The position numbers were made by a program, and so were the translations under genes. Shown one piece after another: positions 54,555-61,989 of a stretch of DNA of 64,000 nt. Position 1 is the first letter of the stretch, and each line of letters opens with the position of its first letter. The notes beneath the pieces are model-generated. The model saw only the letters and a list, made by a program, of their open reading frames with translations. It was not told the DNA's origin and did no database searches. Where the stretch lies: contig NZ_CP071839.1 of the NCBI RefSeq assembly GCF_017526105.1, forward strand, positions 5,099,001 to 5,163,000. Reading direction: 5' to 3'. The DNA is from Streptomyces cyanogenus (GTDB lineage Bacteria > Actinomycetota > Actinomycetes > Streptomycetales > Streptomycetaceae).

Positions 54555-54823
54555 CCGGCCCGGGTGCGGGCCCGGCCGGTCCGGATGATGCTGGAGCCAT
54601 GGCCGGGAAACGTCCCATCGTCGTGCAGCTGCCGTCCCCGACCGGCGGTCGCCGGGTGCGGGTGGACGGCGAGATCCTCGGCCTCGCGCACAACGTGCGG
54701 GACCTGGTGGAGTTCCTCCGCCGGGCCGGGCTGGAGATCGAACCCGAGGACGTCGCCGACTCGCCGCTGATCGACTGGCGCGGAGTGGGCCCCGAGCGGT
54801 GGGAGGCGGAGACCCGGACCTGA
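54551..54823 (+). CDS. small protein of unknown function
   Basis: 90 aa from ATG 54551, or 74 aa from ATG 54599 (start MAGKRPIVVQLPSP). The first is coupled to the DUF6233 gene by ATGA. The core VDGEILGLAHNVRDLVEFLR, RAGLEIEPEDVADSPLIDWR has the codon bias and hydrophobic pattern of a real small protein. No family recognised; it is likely to be functionally linked to the upstream gene. Confidence 0.6.
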   Translation: MTGPGAGPAGPDDAGAMAGKRPIVVQLPSPTGGRRVRVDGEILGLAHNVRDLVEFLRRAGLEIEPEDVADSPLIDWRGVGPERWEAETRT

Positions 54824-54885
54824 CACGCCACCGGTTCCACCCGGGCACAGGCGCACCCACGGTCCGCCGCGGGCACACTGGCGGC

Positions 54886-55098
54886 ATGTCCTCCCGACGC
54901 AGAACCTGTCCCGTGTGCCGCCGCGAGATCGCCGTCGTCGCGGGCCGCTTCGCACGGCACGACCCGCCCGGCGCGCGGGAGACCGGCGAACTCGTCTCCT
55001 GCGCCGGGTCACGGCAGCCGGCACAACTCGGGGCGGCGCAGCCCTCATTGGACGGCTACGCCGTGCCGGACTTTCCCGGGCAGCTGCCGCTCTTCTGA
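54886..55098 (+). CDS. small zinc-ribbon-like protein
   Basis: 70 aa. Begins MSSRRRTCPVCRREIAVVAG and contains a later Cys in ELVSCAGSRQP; the Cys-x2-Cys and basic character suggest a half zinc ribbon. It ends FPGQLPLF. No clear ribosome site (GCACACTGGCGGC precedes the ATG). Unknown function; part of a small-gene patch after tRNA-Tyr. Confidence 0.55.
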   Translation: MSSRRRTCPVCRREIAVVAGRFARHDPPGARETGELVSCAGSRQPAQLGAAQPSLDGYAVPDFPGQLPLF

Positions 55099-55215
55099 CT
55101 CGTGACGGGCCGACAGCGCGGCGGGCGGTCGCTGCGGACCCGTCCGACGGCTCGTCAGCGGACGGACGGAGCGGGCGTGCGGCCGGTTCGACAGGTCAAC
55201 GACCGGCGGCCGGCC

Positions 55216-55872
55216 TCAGTTCCCGGCCACCGACTTCACCGCGACCGACACCGGCGTCGAACCACTGATCAGCTCCAGCGTGAGACCGGCCGTCGCCGGT
55301 GTGTCCACCAGCTCCGCGAGGACGGCCGCCACGTCGTCCCGCGGGATCGCGCCGCGCCCGGTGTGCGCCTCCAGCCGGACCAGACCGGTGCCCGCGTCGT
55401 TCGTCAGCATGCCCGGGCGCAGGATCGTCCAGTCCAGGGCCTCCTGCCGGGTGACGTACGCGTCGGCCTCGCCCTTGGCACGCTGGTACACGTCGAACAC
55501 GTCGTCCCCCTGGTGCGTTGGATCCGCGCCCATCGAGGACACCACCAGGAAACGGCGTACGCGCGCGCGTACGGCGGCGTCCGCGAACAGCACCGCCGCG
55601 CCCCGGTCCACCGTGTCCTTGCGGGCCGCGCCGCTGCCCGGGCCCGCGCCGGCCGCGAAGACCGCCGCGTCCGCGCCCTGCAGATGCGCCGCGACCTCTT
55701 CCACCGAGGCGGATTCCAGGTCGAGCAGGACCGGTTCGGCACCCGCCGCCCGAAGATCGTCGCCCTGTTCGAGGCTGCGGATGATGCCCGCCACCTCGTC
55801 CCCGCGCGCGGAGAGCAGACGCTCCAGCCGCAGCGCGATCTGACCATGACCACCAGCGATGACAATGCGCAT
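55216..55872 (-). CDS. NAD(P)-binding Rossmann-fold protein (NmrA/SDR-a5 type)
   Basis: 218 aa. N-terminal MRIVIAGGHGQIALRLERLL is the dinucleotide loop; VSSMGADPTHQGDDVFDVYQ, RAKGEADAYVTRQEALDWTI, LRPGMLTNDAGTG match sugar-epimerase-like oxidoreductases of the YwnB/YhfK group. ATG 55872. A 16-bp palindrome lies inside the gene at 55557-55572. Substrate unknown. Confidence 0.88.
   Translation of the reverse strand: MRIVIAGGHGQIALRLERLLSARGDEVAGIIRSLEQGDDLRAAGAEPVLLDLESASVEEVAAHLQGADAAVFAAGAGPGSGAARKDTVDRGAAVLFADAAVRARVRRFLVVSSMGADPTHQGDDVFDVYQRAKGEADAYVTRQEALDWTILRPGMLTNDAGTGLVRLEAHTGRGAIPRDDVAAVLAELVDTPATAGLTLELISGSTPVSVAVKSVAGN
55557..55572. repeat. 16-bp perfect palindrome inside the Rossmann-fold gene
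   Basis: GTACGCGCGCGCGTAC, self-complementary and alternating purine-pyrimidine, in the coding region. Related in composition to the CACGCGCGCGTG elements. Confidence 0.7.
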
Positions 55873-56237
55873 GATTCCGACCGTACGCCCGAAGGGGCGC
55901 ATCCGCCGCACGAGTTAACCGGCGCAGGTGGGGCCGGGCCTGCCGGGCGCGCACCTGCGCCGACGCGCCTCCCGGTTACGAACCCGGCGCGCACCCCGCT
56001 TCACGCGCCCGGCGCGTGCGCGGCAGCAGGCGCCGGCGTACGCAAGAGACCTCACGACTGCCGACCGGACCTCACGAGTGCCGGCCACCCCACCGACCCC
56101 ACCGGCCCCACCCACCCCGCTTCACGCGCCCGCGCCCAGCCAAGACTCTCAGCGCCCGCGCCCCACAAGGACGCCGGCAGGCCCCGCGCACCCCGGACCG
56201 CACCACCCCACAGGTCCTCCCACGCCCAGTTCCACGC
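55873..56237. other. intergenic region with nested inverted repeat and direct repeats
   Basis: No gene is supported in this 365-base gap. GGCGCAGGTG (55921-55930) is inverted at 55952-55961, and TAACCGG (55916-55922) is inverted at 55972-55978, giving a nested hairpin. A 20-base direct repeat starting CACCCCGCTTCACGCG occurs at 55992-56011 and 56113-56132. The sequence is C-rich and low complexity on the plus strand. Confidence 0.6.
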
Positions 56238-57497
56238 TCACGACAGCTCCCCCCGCCCCTGCCGCGGCAACCCGAGCTCCGCGGCCGCCGCCGAGTTGCA
56301 GTACTCGCGTACCGCGCTCGTACGGGCCACCACCCGCCCCCGGTGCACCACGATCCGGCTGTAGGCCAGGGAGAGCGCGCCGGCCAGATGGTCGCCGCGT
56401 ACGGCCAGCAACTCGGCCGGGAAGCCCGCCTCCACGCGGACCTCCGGGAAGCCCAGCACCGCGCGCGCCGAGGCGCTCACGGTGTCGTAGGCGTCCTCCG
56501 GGCGCAGGCCGTGGGCGGAGGCGAGGAGGTATGCGGCCTCCAGGGGGTCACCGCGGCCCACGGGGTTCGAGACGTCGCGCAGGGCGCCGCTGCCGGCCGC
56601 CACCCGCACCCCGGCCGCGCGCAGCAGCCGTACCGGGGCCGTGCCCCGCCGCTCGGCGCCGCCACAGCCGCCCTGGGGCAGGCACACGACCGTCACGCCG
56701 GCCGCCGCGAGCTGGTCGGCGGCACGGGCGGCGACCTCGGCGGGCAGGCGCGCGAGACCGGCGCACGGTCCGATCGTCACACCGGGGCGCAGGCCCCCCG
56801 CCATGGCCGCGAGCCGGGACAGCCGGGCCGGGTCGGCGGCGTCCGTGTGCAGGTCCACCGGGCAGCCGTGTTCGGAGGCCACCTCCAGGACCGCCTCCAC
56901 GTAGCCGGTGGGGTCAGGATCCAGGTCGGGGCAGCCGCCCACCACGGAGGCGCCCATCTTCACCGCGTCCCGCAGCATCACCAGCCCGTCGGCGCCGGCC
57001 GCCCCGGTCAGCAGCCGGGGCATCGCCACCGTCGTCAGCTCCGCCAGCCCCCGCAGCGACCGCCGCGCCTGGAGCACCGCGCCCAGCGCGCCGAGTCCTT
57101 GGACATCCCCCACGCGCACGTGCGTGCGGAGCGCCGTCGTCCCGTGGCCGAGCTGCAGCAGGGCCGCCTCCGTGGCCCGGCGCTGGACGTCCTCGGGTGC
57201 GTACGAAGCCGGGCCGGGGCGTTCCGCGGACAGGGCGGTGTCGCCGTGGGCGTGCGGTTCGGCCGGGGCCGGCAGCAGCAGGTAGCCGCTCAGGTCCACG
57301 CGCGTGACGCCCGTCCGGGCCGGCCCCGGGGCGAGGCTGCCGGTGGTGCCGACCGCCTCGATGCGCCCTCCGCCCAGCCGTACGTCCACGGTCCGGCCGT
57401 CGGTGAGCCGCGCTCCGCAGAGCAGGGTGGCGGCCGGGTCGGACGATCCCGAGGACCACGGCGAGTTCGACGGCGGGGGCGACTGGCTGTCGGGCAT
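56238..57497 (-). CDS. amidohydrolase family protein, cytosine deaminase-like
   Basis: 419 aa. The composite N-terminal beta domain (LLCGARLTDGRTVDVRLGGG) is followed by the metal-site strand LLLPAPAEPHAHGDTAL with HAH, then VRVGDVQGLGALGAVLQARR, PVDLHTDAADPA with another likely ligand, and SGALRDVSNPVGRGDPLEAA near the active-site Asp. Architecture fits CodA/N-isopropylammelide-type hydrolases. The first residues are a Ser/Pro-rich extension. Substrate not readable. ATG 57497. Confidence 0.85.
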   Translation of the reverse strand: MPDSQSPPPSNSPWSSGSSDPAATLLCGARLTDGRTVDVRLGGGRIEAVGTTGSLAPGPARTGVTRVDLSGYLLLPAPAEPHAHGDTALSAERPGPASYAPEDVQRRATEAALLQLGHGTTALRTHVRVGDVQGLGALGAVLQARRSLRGLAELTTVAMPRLLTGAAGADGLVMLRDAVKMGASVVGGCPDLDPDPTGYVEAVLEVASEHGCPVDLHTDAADPARLSRLAAMAGGLRPGVTIGPCAGLARLPAEVAARAADQLAAAGVTVVCLPQGGCGGAERRGTAPVRLLRAAGVRVAAGSGALRDVSNPVGRGDPLEAAYLLASAHGLRPEDAYDTVSASARAVLGFPEVRVEAGFPAELLAVRGDHLAGALSLAYSRIVVHRGRVVARTSAVREYCNSAAAAELGLPRQGRGELS

Positions 57498-57909
57498 CGC
57501 GCTCCAGGATGGGGGCCGGGGGCTCGGGCGGATCGGCGTGAGGGGTCCGGGGCCGTGACCGGCCCATGATCACGCAGAGTGAGTCGAGCCTAGGGCGGCG
57601 ACCCGCGCGCGGCGCGCAGGAGCGCAATAGTCGTACCGGCGTGGTCCGCCCCAGGCGTACGCAGGTCGCCCGCGCGCGTGACGGGACGGACAGCCCCGGC
57701 CGGCTCCGGTCGCAGGGACACGGCAGGTCTCCCGCGCGCGTGGCGCTCTGTGCCGTCGGCGCGCACGCGTACGCGCGCGTGCAGTCGCCGGCGACGGGCC
57801 GCGCCGGGGGCTCGCGGGACCGCCGGGAGGCCTGCGACGAGGGGTGCGGCGGGCGGCGGGATACGGATTTGGGTGAACGGCGGCAGACCGTGTAATGTCT
57901 TCATCGCTC
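57498..57909. other. intergenic region rich in alternating GC palindromes
   Basis: 412 bases between the amidohydrolase start and tRNA-Thr. It contains several near copies of the recurrent element (around 57670, 57736 and 57758-57781, the last with nested GCACGCG/CGCGTGC). Promoters for the amidohydrolase and the tRNA pair must lie here but could not be assigned. Confidence 0.5.
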
Positions 57910-57982
57910 GCCCCAATAGCTCAGTCGGCAGAGCGTCTCCATGGTAAGGAGAAGGTCAACGGTTCGATTCCGTTTTGGGGCT
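57910..57982 (+). tRNA. tRNA-Thr (GGT)
   Basis: 73 nt. Acceptor GCCCCAA/TTGGGGC; anticodon stem TCTCC/GGAGA with loop ATGGTAA (anticodon GGT); T loop TTCGATT. Precedes tRNA-Met by 46 bases. Confidence 0.97.
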
Positions 57983-58028
57983 CTGGTGTGAGAGGTTCCC
58001 GCCGCGAGGCGGGAGCTGATCTCATCAA

Positions 58029-58101
58029 AGCGGTGTAGCTCAGTCGGTAGAGCAAGCGGCTCATAATCGCTGTGTCACCGGTTCAAGTCCGGTCACCGCT
58101 A
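58029..58101 (+). tRNA. tRNA-Met (CAT), elongator type
   Basis: 73 nt. Acceptor AGCGGTG/CACCGCT; anticodon loop CTCATAA (CAT); a closed first acceptor pair and no run of three G:C pairs in the anticodon stem argue for the elongator rather than the initiator. Ninety bases before rpmG. Confidence 0.95.
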
Positions 58102-58191
58102 CTGACAGTAGCCGATTGCGGGGTCGGTCCTTCGATCGGCTACTCTTTCTTGCGTTGAATTAGTCCACCTGTTCGTCTTAGGAGCACTCAC

Positions 58192-58356
58192 GTGGCTGCC
58201 ACCGACGTCCGCCCGAAGATCACGCTGGCCTGCGTGGAGTGCAAGGAGCGGAACTACATCACCAAGAAGAACCGGCGTAACAACCCGGACCGTCTTGAGA
58301 TGAAGAAGCACTGCCCGCGTTGCAACGCGCACACCGCGCACCGCGAGACGCGATAA
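58192..58356 (+). CDS. rpmG: 50S ribosomal protein L33
   Basis: 54 aa; too short for many gene finders. VRPKITLACVECKERNYITK and RLEMKKHCPRCNAHTAHRET are diagnostic. Four cysteines (CVEC, CPRC) show the zinc-binding C+ form, used under zinc-replete conditions. GTG 58192 follows TTAGGAG. The context tRNA-Thr, tRNA-Met, rpmG and MaoC dehydratases is conserved in actinobacteria. Confidence 0.97.
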   Translation: MAATDVRPKITLACVECKERNYITKKNRRNNPDRLEMKKHCPRCNAHTAHRETR

Positions 58357-58368
58357 AACAGGCTCGTC

Positions 58369-58404
58369 CGTGAGGCCGTCCCCTTCCGAGGGGGCGGCCT
58401 CACG
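58369..58404 (+). terminator. rpmG terminator
   Basis: A 16-bp stem (58369-58384 with 58389-58404, one G:T pair), TCCG loop, followed within a few bases by TTTT. A near-classical rho-independent terminator. Confidence 0.9.
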
Positions 58405-58515
58405 GCGTTTTCCGCTGCCCGGCACCCACGGGGCCCCACCGCCCCCGTGCGCATTCCATGACTGGTTTCCCGCTAATTTGGGGCCATCACAGCAGAGATC
58501 AGGAGGTGCCGGGCC

Positions 58516-58968
58516 ATGGCGCTCGACCAGTCCTTCGTGGGACGGACCTACCCGCCCACCGCGCCCTATGAGGTGGGCCGGGAGAAGATCCGGGAGTTCG
58601 CCGAGGCGGTGGGCGAGACCAACCCGGCGTACACGGATCCCGAGGCCGCCAAGGCGTTCGGTCACCCCGACGTGATCGCCCCGCCGACCTTCGTGTTCTC
58701 CATCACCTTCCGGGCCGCCGGACAGGTCGTCCAGGACCCGCAGCTCGGGCTGGACTACAGCCGCGTGGTGCACGGTGACCAGAAGTTCGCCTACACCCGC
58801 CCGGTCCGCGCCGGCGACCGGCTCACGGTCACCTCCACGATCGAGGGGATCAAGTCCCTCGCGGGCAACGACATCCTGGACATCCGCGGTGAGGTGCACG
58901 ACGAGGCCGGCGAGCACGTCGTGACCGCCTGGACCAAGCTCGTGGCCCGTGCGGCCGAGGAGGCGTGA
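58516..58968 (+). CDS. MaoC-like (3R)-hydroxyacyl dehydratase subunit, HadA-type
   Basis: 150 aa N-terminal hot-dog half (UPF0336). FVGRTYPPTAPYEVGREKIR, FAEAVGETNPAYTDPEAAKA and HGDQKFAYTRPVRAGDRLTV are typical. This half lacks the catalytic hydratase motif and pairs with the HadB-like protein encoded next. The complex dehydrates (3R)-hydroxyacyl thioesters in fatty-acid-type synthesis. ATG follows AGGAGG. Confidence 0.93.
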   Translation: MALDQSFVGRTYPPTAPYEVGREKIREFAEAVGETNPAYTDPEAAKAFGHPDVIAPPTFVFSITFRAAGQVVQDPQLGLDYSRVVHGDQKFAYTRPVRAGDRLTVTSTIEGIKSLAGNDILDIRGEVHDEAGEHVVTAWTKLVARAAEEA

Positions 58969-58975
58969 GGACCCG

Positions 58976-59404
58976 ATGACGGCGAACATCGCGTACGACG
59001 ACGTCGAGGTCGGCACCGAGCTGCCGGCCCGGACCTTCCCCGTGACCCGCGCCACGCTGGTGCGCTACGCGGGCGCGTCCGGGGACTTCAACCCGATCCA
59101 CTGGAACGAGAAGTTCGCCAAGGAGGTGGGCCTGCCGGACGTGATCGCGCACGGCATGTTCACCATGGCCGAGGCGATCCGTGTGGTCACCGACTGGACC
59201 GGGGACCCGGGCGCGGTCGTGGAGTACGGCGTCCGCTTCACCAAGCCCGTCGTGGTCCCGAACGACGACCAGGGTGCCCTGATCGAGGTCAGCGGCAAGG
59301 TCGCGGCCAAGCTGGACGACAACACCGTCCGGGTGGACCTGACGGCCATGAGTGGTGGCCAGAAGGTGCTGGGCATGTCCCGGGCGGTCGTACGACTCGC
59401 CTGA
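58976..59404 (+). CDS. MaoC-like (3R)-hydroxyacyl dehydratase subunit, HadB-type
   Basis: 142 aa hot-dog protein with the hydratase-2 motif ASGDFNPIHWNEKFAKEVGL and PDVIAHGMFTMAEAI (Asp and His catalytic). Partner of the preceding gene, seven bases apart. Gene order rpmG-hadA-hadB is the same as in mycobacteria, where HadAB belongs to FAS-II. ATG 58976. Confidence 0.94.
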   Translation: MTANIAYDDVEVGTELPARTFPVTRATLVRYAGASGDFNPIHWNEKFAKEVGLPDVIAHGMFTMAEAIRVVTDWTGDPGAVVEYGVRFTKPVVVPNDDQGALIEVSGKVAAKLDDNTVRVDLTAMSGGQKVLGMSRAVVRLA

Positions 59405-59420
59405 GGGCCGTAGTACGGCG

Positions 59421-59454
59421 GTAAGGGGCGTCCTCACGGGAGGGCGCCCCTTAC
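59421..59454 (+). terminator. terminator after the dehydratase pair
   Basis: GTAAGGGGCG paired with CGCCCCTTAC, extended inward by a G:T pair and CCTC/GAGG (15-bp stem, ACGG loop), 17 bases after the stop. Confidence 0.9.
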
Positions 59455-59536
59455 GCGTGCCCCTCGGCCCACGCCGAGCGAGGTTCGCTGATCTCCGGCA
59501 CCGGGATCGCCCGCCGCTCCCAGGCCGAGAGCGCCC

Positions 59537-59566
59537 TTGACCAAGTTAGTGATTGAGTACTAACTT
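59537..59566 (+). promoter_or_regulatory. TetR gene promoter with embedded operator
   Basis: A -35 box TTGACC (59537-59542) and -10 box TAACTT (59561-59566) are 18 bases apart. Between and over them is the perfect operator AAGTTAGT-N8-ACTAACTT (59543-59566). The predicted start point is at or next to the ATG at 59573. Confidence 0.7.
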
Positions 59567-59572
59567 AGCGGC

Positions 59573-60142
59573 ATGCCCAGGATGAGCGCAGAGGAGCGGC
59601 GCGAGAGCGTCATCCGTGCCGCGACCGCCGAGTTCGCGCGCGGCGGATACCACGGCACCACCACGGAGGCGATCGCCAAGCGGGTCGGTGTCTCGCAGCC
59701 GTACCTGTTCCGGCTCTTCCCGGGCAAGAAGGCGATCTTCCTCGCGGTGGCCGAACGCTGCGTGGAGGACACCATCCGCACCTTCGAGGAGGCCTCGGAG
59801 GGGCTGCGGGGCGAAGAGGCCCTGCACGCGATGGCGAACGCGTACACCAGGGTCATCGCGGAGCGGCCCGAACGGCTGCTGATGCAGATGCAGATGTACG
59901 TCGCCGTCGCCGCGGCCGAGGAGGAGGGCGACCGCGAGTTCGGCGAGAAGGTCCGGGCCGGCTGGATGCGGCTGTGGGACACCGTGCACCTGCCGCTCGG
60001 CGCGGACGTCAACGAGACCACCGACTTCATGGCGTACGGGATGCTCGTCAACTGCCTGGTGGCCATGGGCTTTCCGCCTGAGCACCGCGTGTGGGAGGGG
60101 TTGTACCCGTCGGCCCGGATCAAGGGGCGCCTGGAAGCGTGA
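59573..60142 (+). CDS. TetR family regulator of the adjacent MFS pump
   Basis: 189 aa. The HTH is RRESVIRAATAEFARGGYHG, TTTEAIAKRVGVSQPYLFRL, FPGKKAIFLAVAERC; the C-terminal domain is helical and would bind a drug-like ligand. The start has no ribosome site and lies seven bases after a -10 box, suggesting a leaderless mRNA. Matching operators before this gene and before the MFS gene indicate autoregulation and control of the pump. Confidence 0.93.
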   Translation: MPRMSAEERRESVIRAATAEFARGGYHGTTTEAIAKRVGVSQPYLFRLFPGKKAIFLAVAERCVEDTIRTFEEASEGLRGEEALHAMANAYTRVIAERPERLLMQMQMYVAVAAAEEEGDREFGEKVRAGWMRLWDTVHLPLGADVNETTDFMAYGMLVNCLVAMGFPPEHRVWEGLYPSARIKGRLEA

Positions 60143-60179
60143 GCGCCCGGCCTTTTCGCGGCCTTCTCATGGCCGCAAA

Positions 60180-60201
60180 AGTTAGTCATCAATAACTAAC
60201 T
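60180..60201 (+). promoter_or_regulatory. second TetR operator, before the MFS gene
   Basis: AGTTAGT-N8-ACTAACT (7-bp arms, spacer CATCAATA), the same arms and spacing as the site at 59543-59566. It lies 24 bases before the MFS start codon. Confidence 0.75.
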
Positions 60202-60224
60202 AGTGATCACTCACTGGGGGAGCG

Positions 60225-61685
60225 ATGTCACAGGAGACAGCAGCGTCCGGCACCACCACCTCCCGCGCGCGGGCGGTGTGGGCCCTCGTCATCACCAGCG
60301 TCGCCGGGTTCATGGCGGCCCTGGACAACCTCGTCGTCACCACCGCCCTGCCGTCCATCCGCCAGGACCTCGGCGGCGCACTGGACGACCTCGAGTGGAC
60401 CGTGAGCGCCTACACGCTCACCTTCGCCGTCCTGCTGATGTTCGGTGCCGCGCTCGGCGACCGCTTCGGGCGCCGCCGGCTCTTCATCGCCGGACTCGCC
60501 GTGTTCACCGGTGCCTCCGCCGCCGCGGCCCTGGCACCCGGCATCGGCTCCCTGATCGCCGCACGCGCGGTCCAGGGCGTCGGCGCGGCCGTGATGATGC
60601 CGCTCACGCTGACCCTGCTGACCGCGGCCGTACCCGCCGCCAGGCGCGGCACGGTGTACGGCATCTGGGGCGCCGTCAACGGGCTCGCCGTCGCCTCCGG
60701 GCCGCTCATCGGCGGCAGCCTCACCGAGCACGTCTCCTGGCACTGGATCTTCTGGCTGAACGTCCCGCTCGGCCTGGTCACGCTGCCGCTCGCCCGGCTG
60801 CGCCTCGCCGAGTCGTACGGCACCGGCGCCCGGCTCGACATACCCGGCACGCTGCTCGCCAGCGGCGGGCTCTTCGGGATCGTGTACGGCCTGGTCCGCG
60901 GCCCCGCCGACGGCTGGACCGACCCCGTGGTGCTGACCGCGCTGAGCGCGGGCGGAGCGCTGCTGGCGGGCTTCGTCGGCTACAGCTCCCGCGCGGCCGC
61001 CCCGATGCTGCCGATGCGGCTGTTCCGCTCCCGGGCCTTCTCCGGCATCAACGCGGCCAGCCTGCTGATGTTCGTCGGCATGTTCGGCTCGATCTTCCTG
61101 CTCAGCCAGTACATGCAGGGCGTCCTCGGCTACTCGCCCACCGAGGCGGGGCTGCGGATGCTGCCGTGGACCGGCATGCCGATGCTCGTCGCGCCCGTCG
61201 CCGGCATCCTCTCCGACCGGATCGGCGGCCGGCCGGTCGTCGCCGCGGGCCTCTTCCTGCAGGCCGCCGGCCTCGGCTACATGGCCTGGGTGGCCACCGC
61301 CGACGCCTCCTACGCCGTCCAGCTGCCGGCCTTGATCATCAGCGGTGTCGGCATGGCCCTGTACTTCGCACCGGCCGCCAACCTGGTCATGTCCAGCGTC
61401 CGCCCGCAGGAGCAGGGCATCGCCTCCGGCGCGAACAACGCGCTGCGCGAGGTGGGCGGCGCGCTCGGCATCGCGGTCATGTCGTCGATCTTCTCGGCGC
61501 AGGGCGGCTACGAGTCCGCGCAGAGCTTCGTGGACGGTCTGCGGCCGGCCCTGGTCACCGGCTCGGCGGTGGTCGCCCTCGCCGCGGTCGCGGCCCTGGT
61601 GATCCCCGGCCGCCGCGGCGCGGGACACCCGGCCACGACGGCCGGACAGGAACCCGCAGCGGTCCTCGAAACCGCTTCCCGCTGA
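60225..61685 (+). CDS. MFS drug efflux transporter, DHA2 (EmrB/QacA) family
   Basis: 486 aa with 14 predicted helices. DNLVVTTALPSIRQDLGG after the first helix, the motif A loop GAALGDRFGRRRLF, and the antiporter motif C (NGLAVASGPLIGGSLTEHVS) followed by WHWIFWLNVPLGLV identify it. Exports a hydrophobic drug or metabolite by proton antiport. ATG follows GGGGGAG. Expression is probably released when the TetR protein binds the substrate. Confidence 0.94.
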   Translation: MSQETAASGTTTSRARAVWALVITSVAGFMAALDNLVVTTALPSIRQDLGGALDDLEWTVSAYTLTFAVLLMFGAALGDRFGRRRLFIAGLAVFTGASAAAALAPGIGSLIAARAVQGVGAAVMMPLTLTLLTAAVPAARRGTVYGIWGAVNGLAVASGPLIGGSLTEHVSWHWIFWLNVPLGLVTLPLARLRLAESYGTGARLDIPGTLLASGGLFGIVYGLVRGPADGWTDPVVLTALSAGGALLAGFVGYSSRAAAPMLPMRLFRSRAFSGINAASLLMFVGMFGSIFLLSQYMQGVLGYSPTEAGLRMLPWTGMPMLVAPVAGILSDRIGGRPVVAAGLFLQAAGLGYMAWVATADASYAVQLPALIISGVGMALYFAPAANLVMSSVRPQEQGIASGANNALREVGGALGIAVMSSIFSAQGGYESAQSFVDGLRPALVTGSAVVALAAVAALVIPGRRGAGHPATTAGQEPAAVLETASR

Positions 61686-61989
61686 CCTGGCCGGCCCGCC
61701 CGGGGAGCCCGTGCGGCCAACGACCCTCAACGCCTTCGGCCGCGGCCGAAGGCGACACAGCCGGCCGGCAGCACCCCGCACGTGCGCGTGCGCGACACAA
61801 CCGGTCGGCAGCACCGCGCACACGCGCGTGGACCGACAGCGCCTACGACGGTCCACGCGCGCGTGCGTGCTTCCGCGTGTCCGCGCGGCCCACCCGCCGA
61901 CAGGACACGCGCGCGTGCCCCGGCCGGGCCATGCGGGTCACGCTCCCGGGGGCGCAGGGCTGTCGGTGGTGTCTCGTAGTCTTGGGCGC
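61686..61989. other. intergenic region between the MFS gene and murB
   Basis: 304 bases without a supported gene. It holds exact CACGCGCGCGTG copies at 61854 and 61906, the shorter CACGCGCGTG at 61821, and further alternating runs near 61780; the hairpin is listed separately. A murB -10 box TAGTCT is at 61977-61982. Confidence 0.6.
61819..61865 (+). terminator. hairpin downstream of the MFS gene
   Basis: 17-bp arms (61819-61835 and 61849-61865) matching at 16 positions around a 13-base loop. The arms contain CACGCGCGTG and CACGCGCGCGTG. Probable terminator of the MFS transcript. Confidence 0.7.

Noticed and set aside
53427..58100. A duplicated tRNA-Tyr 3' end marking the far side of an integrated element
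   Set aside because: I found no second copy of the tRNA 3' sequence up to the tRNA-Thr/Met region, and no integrase or replication gene.
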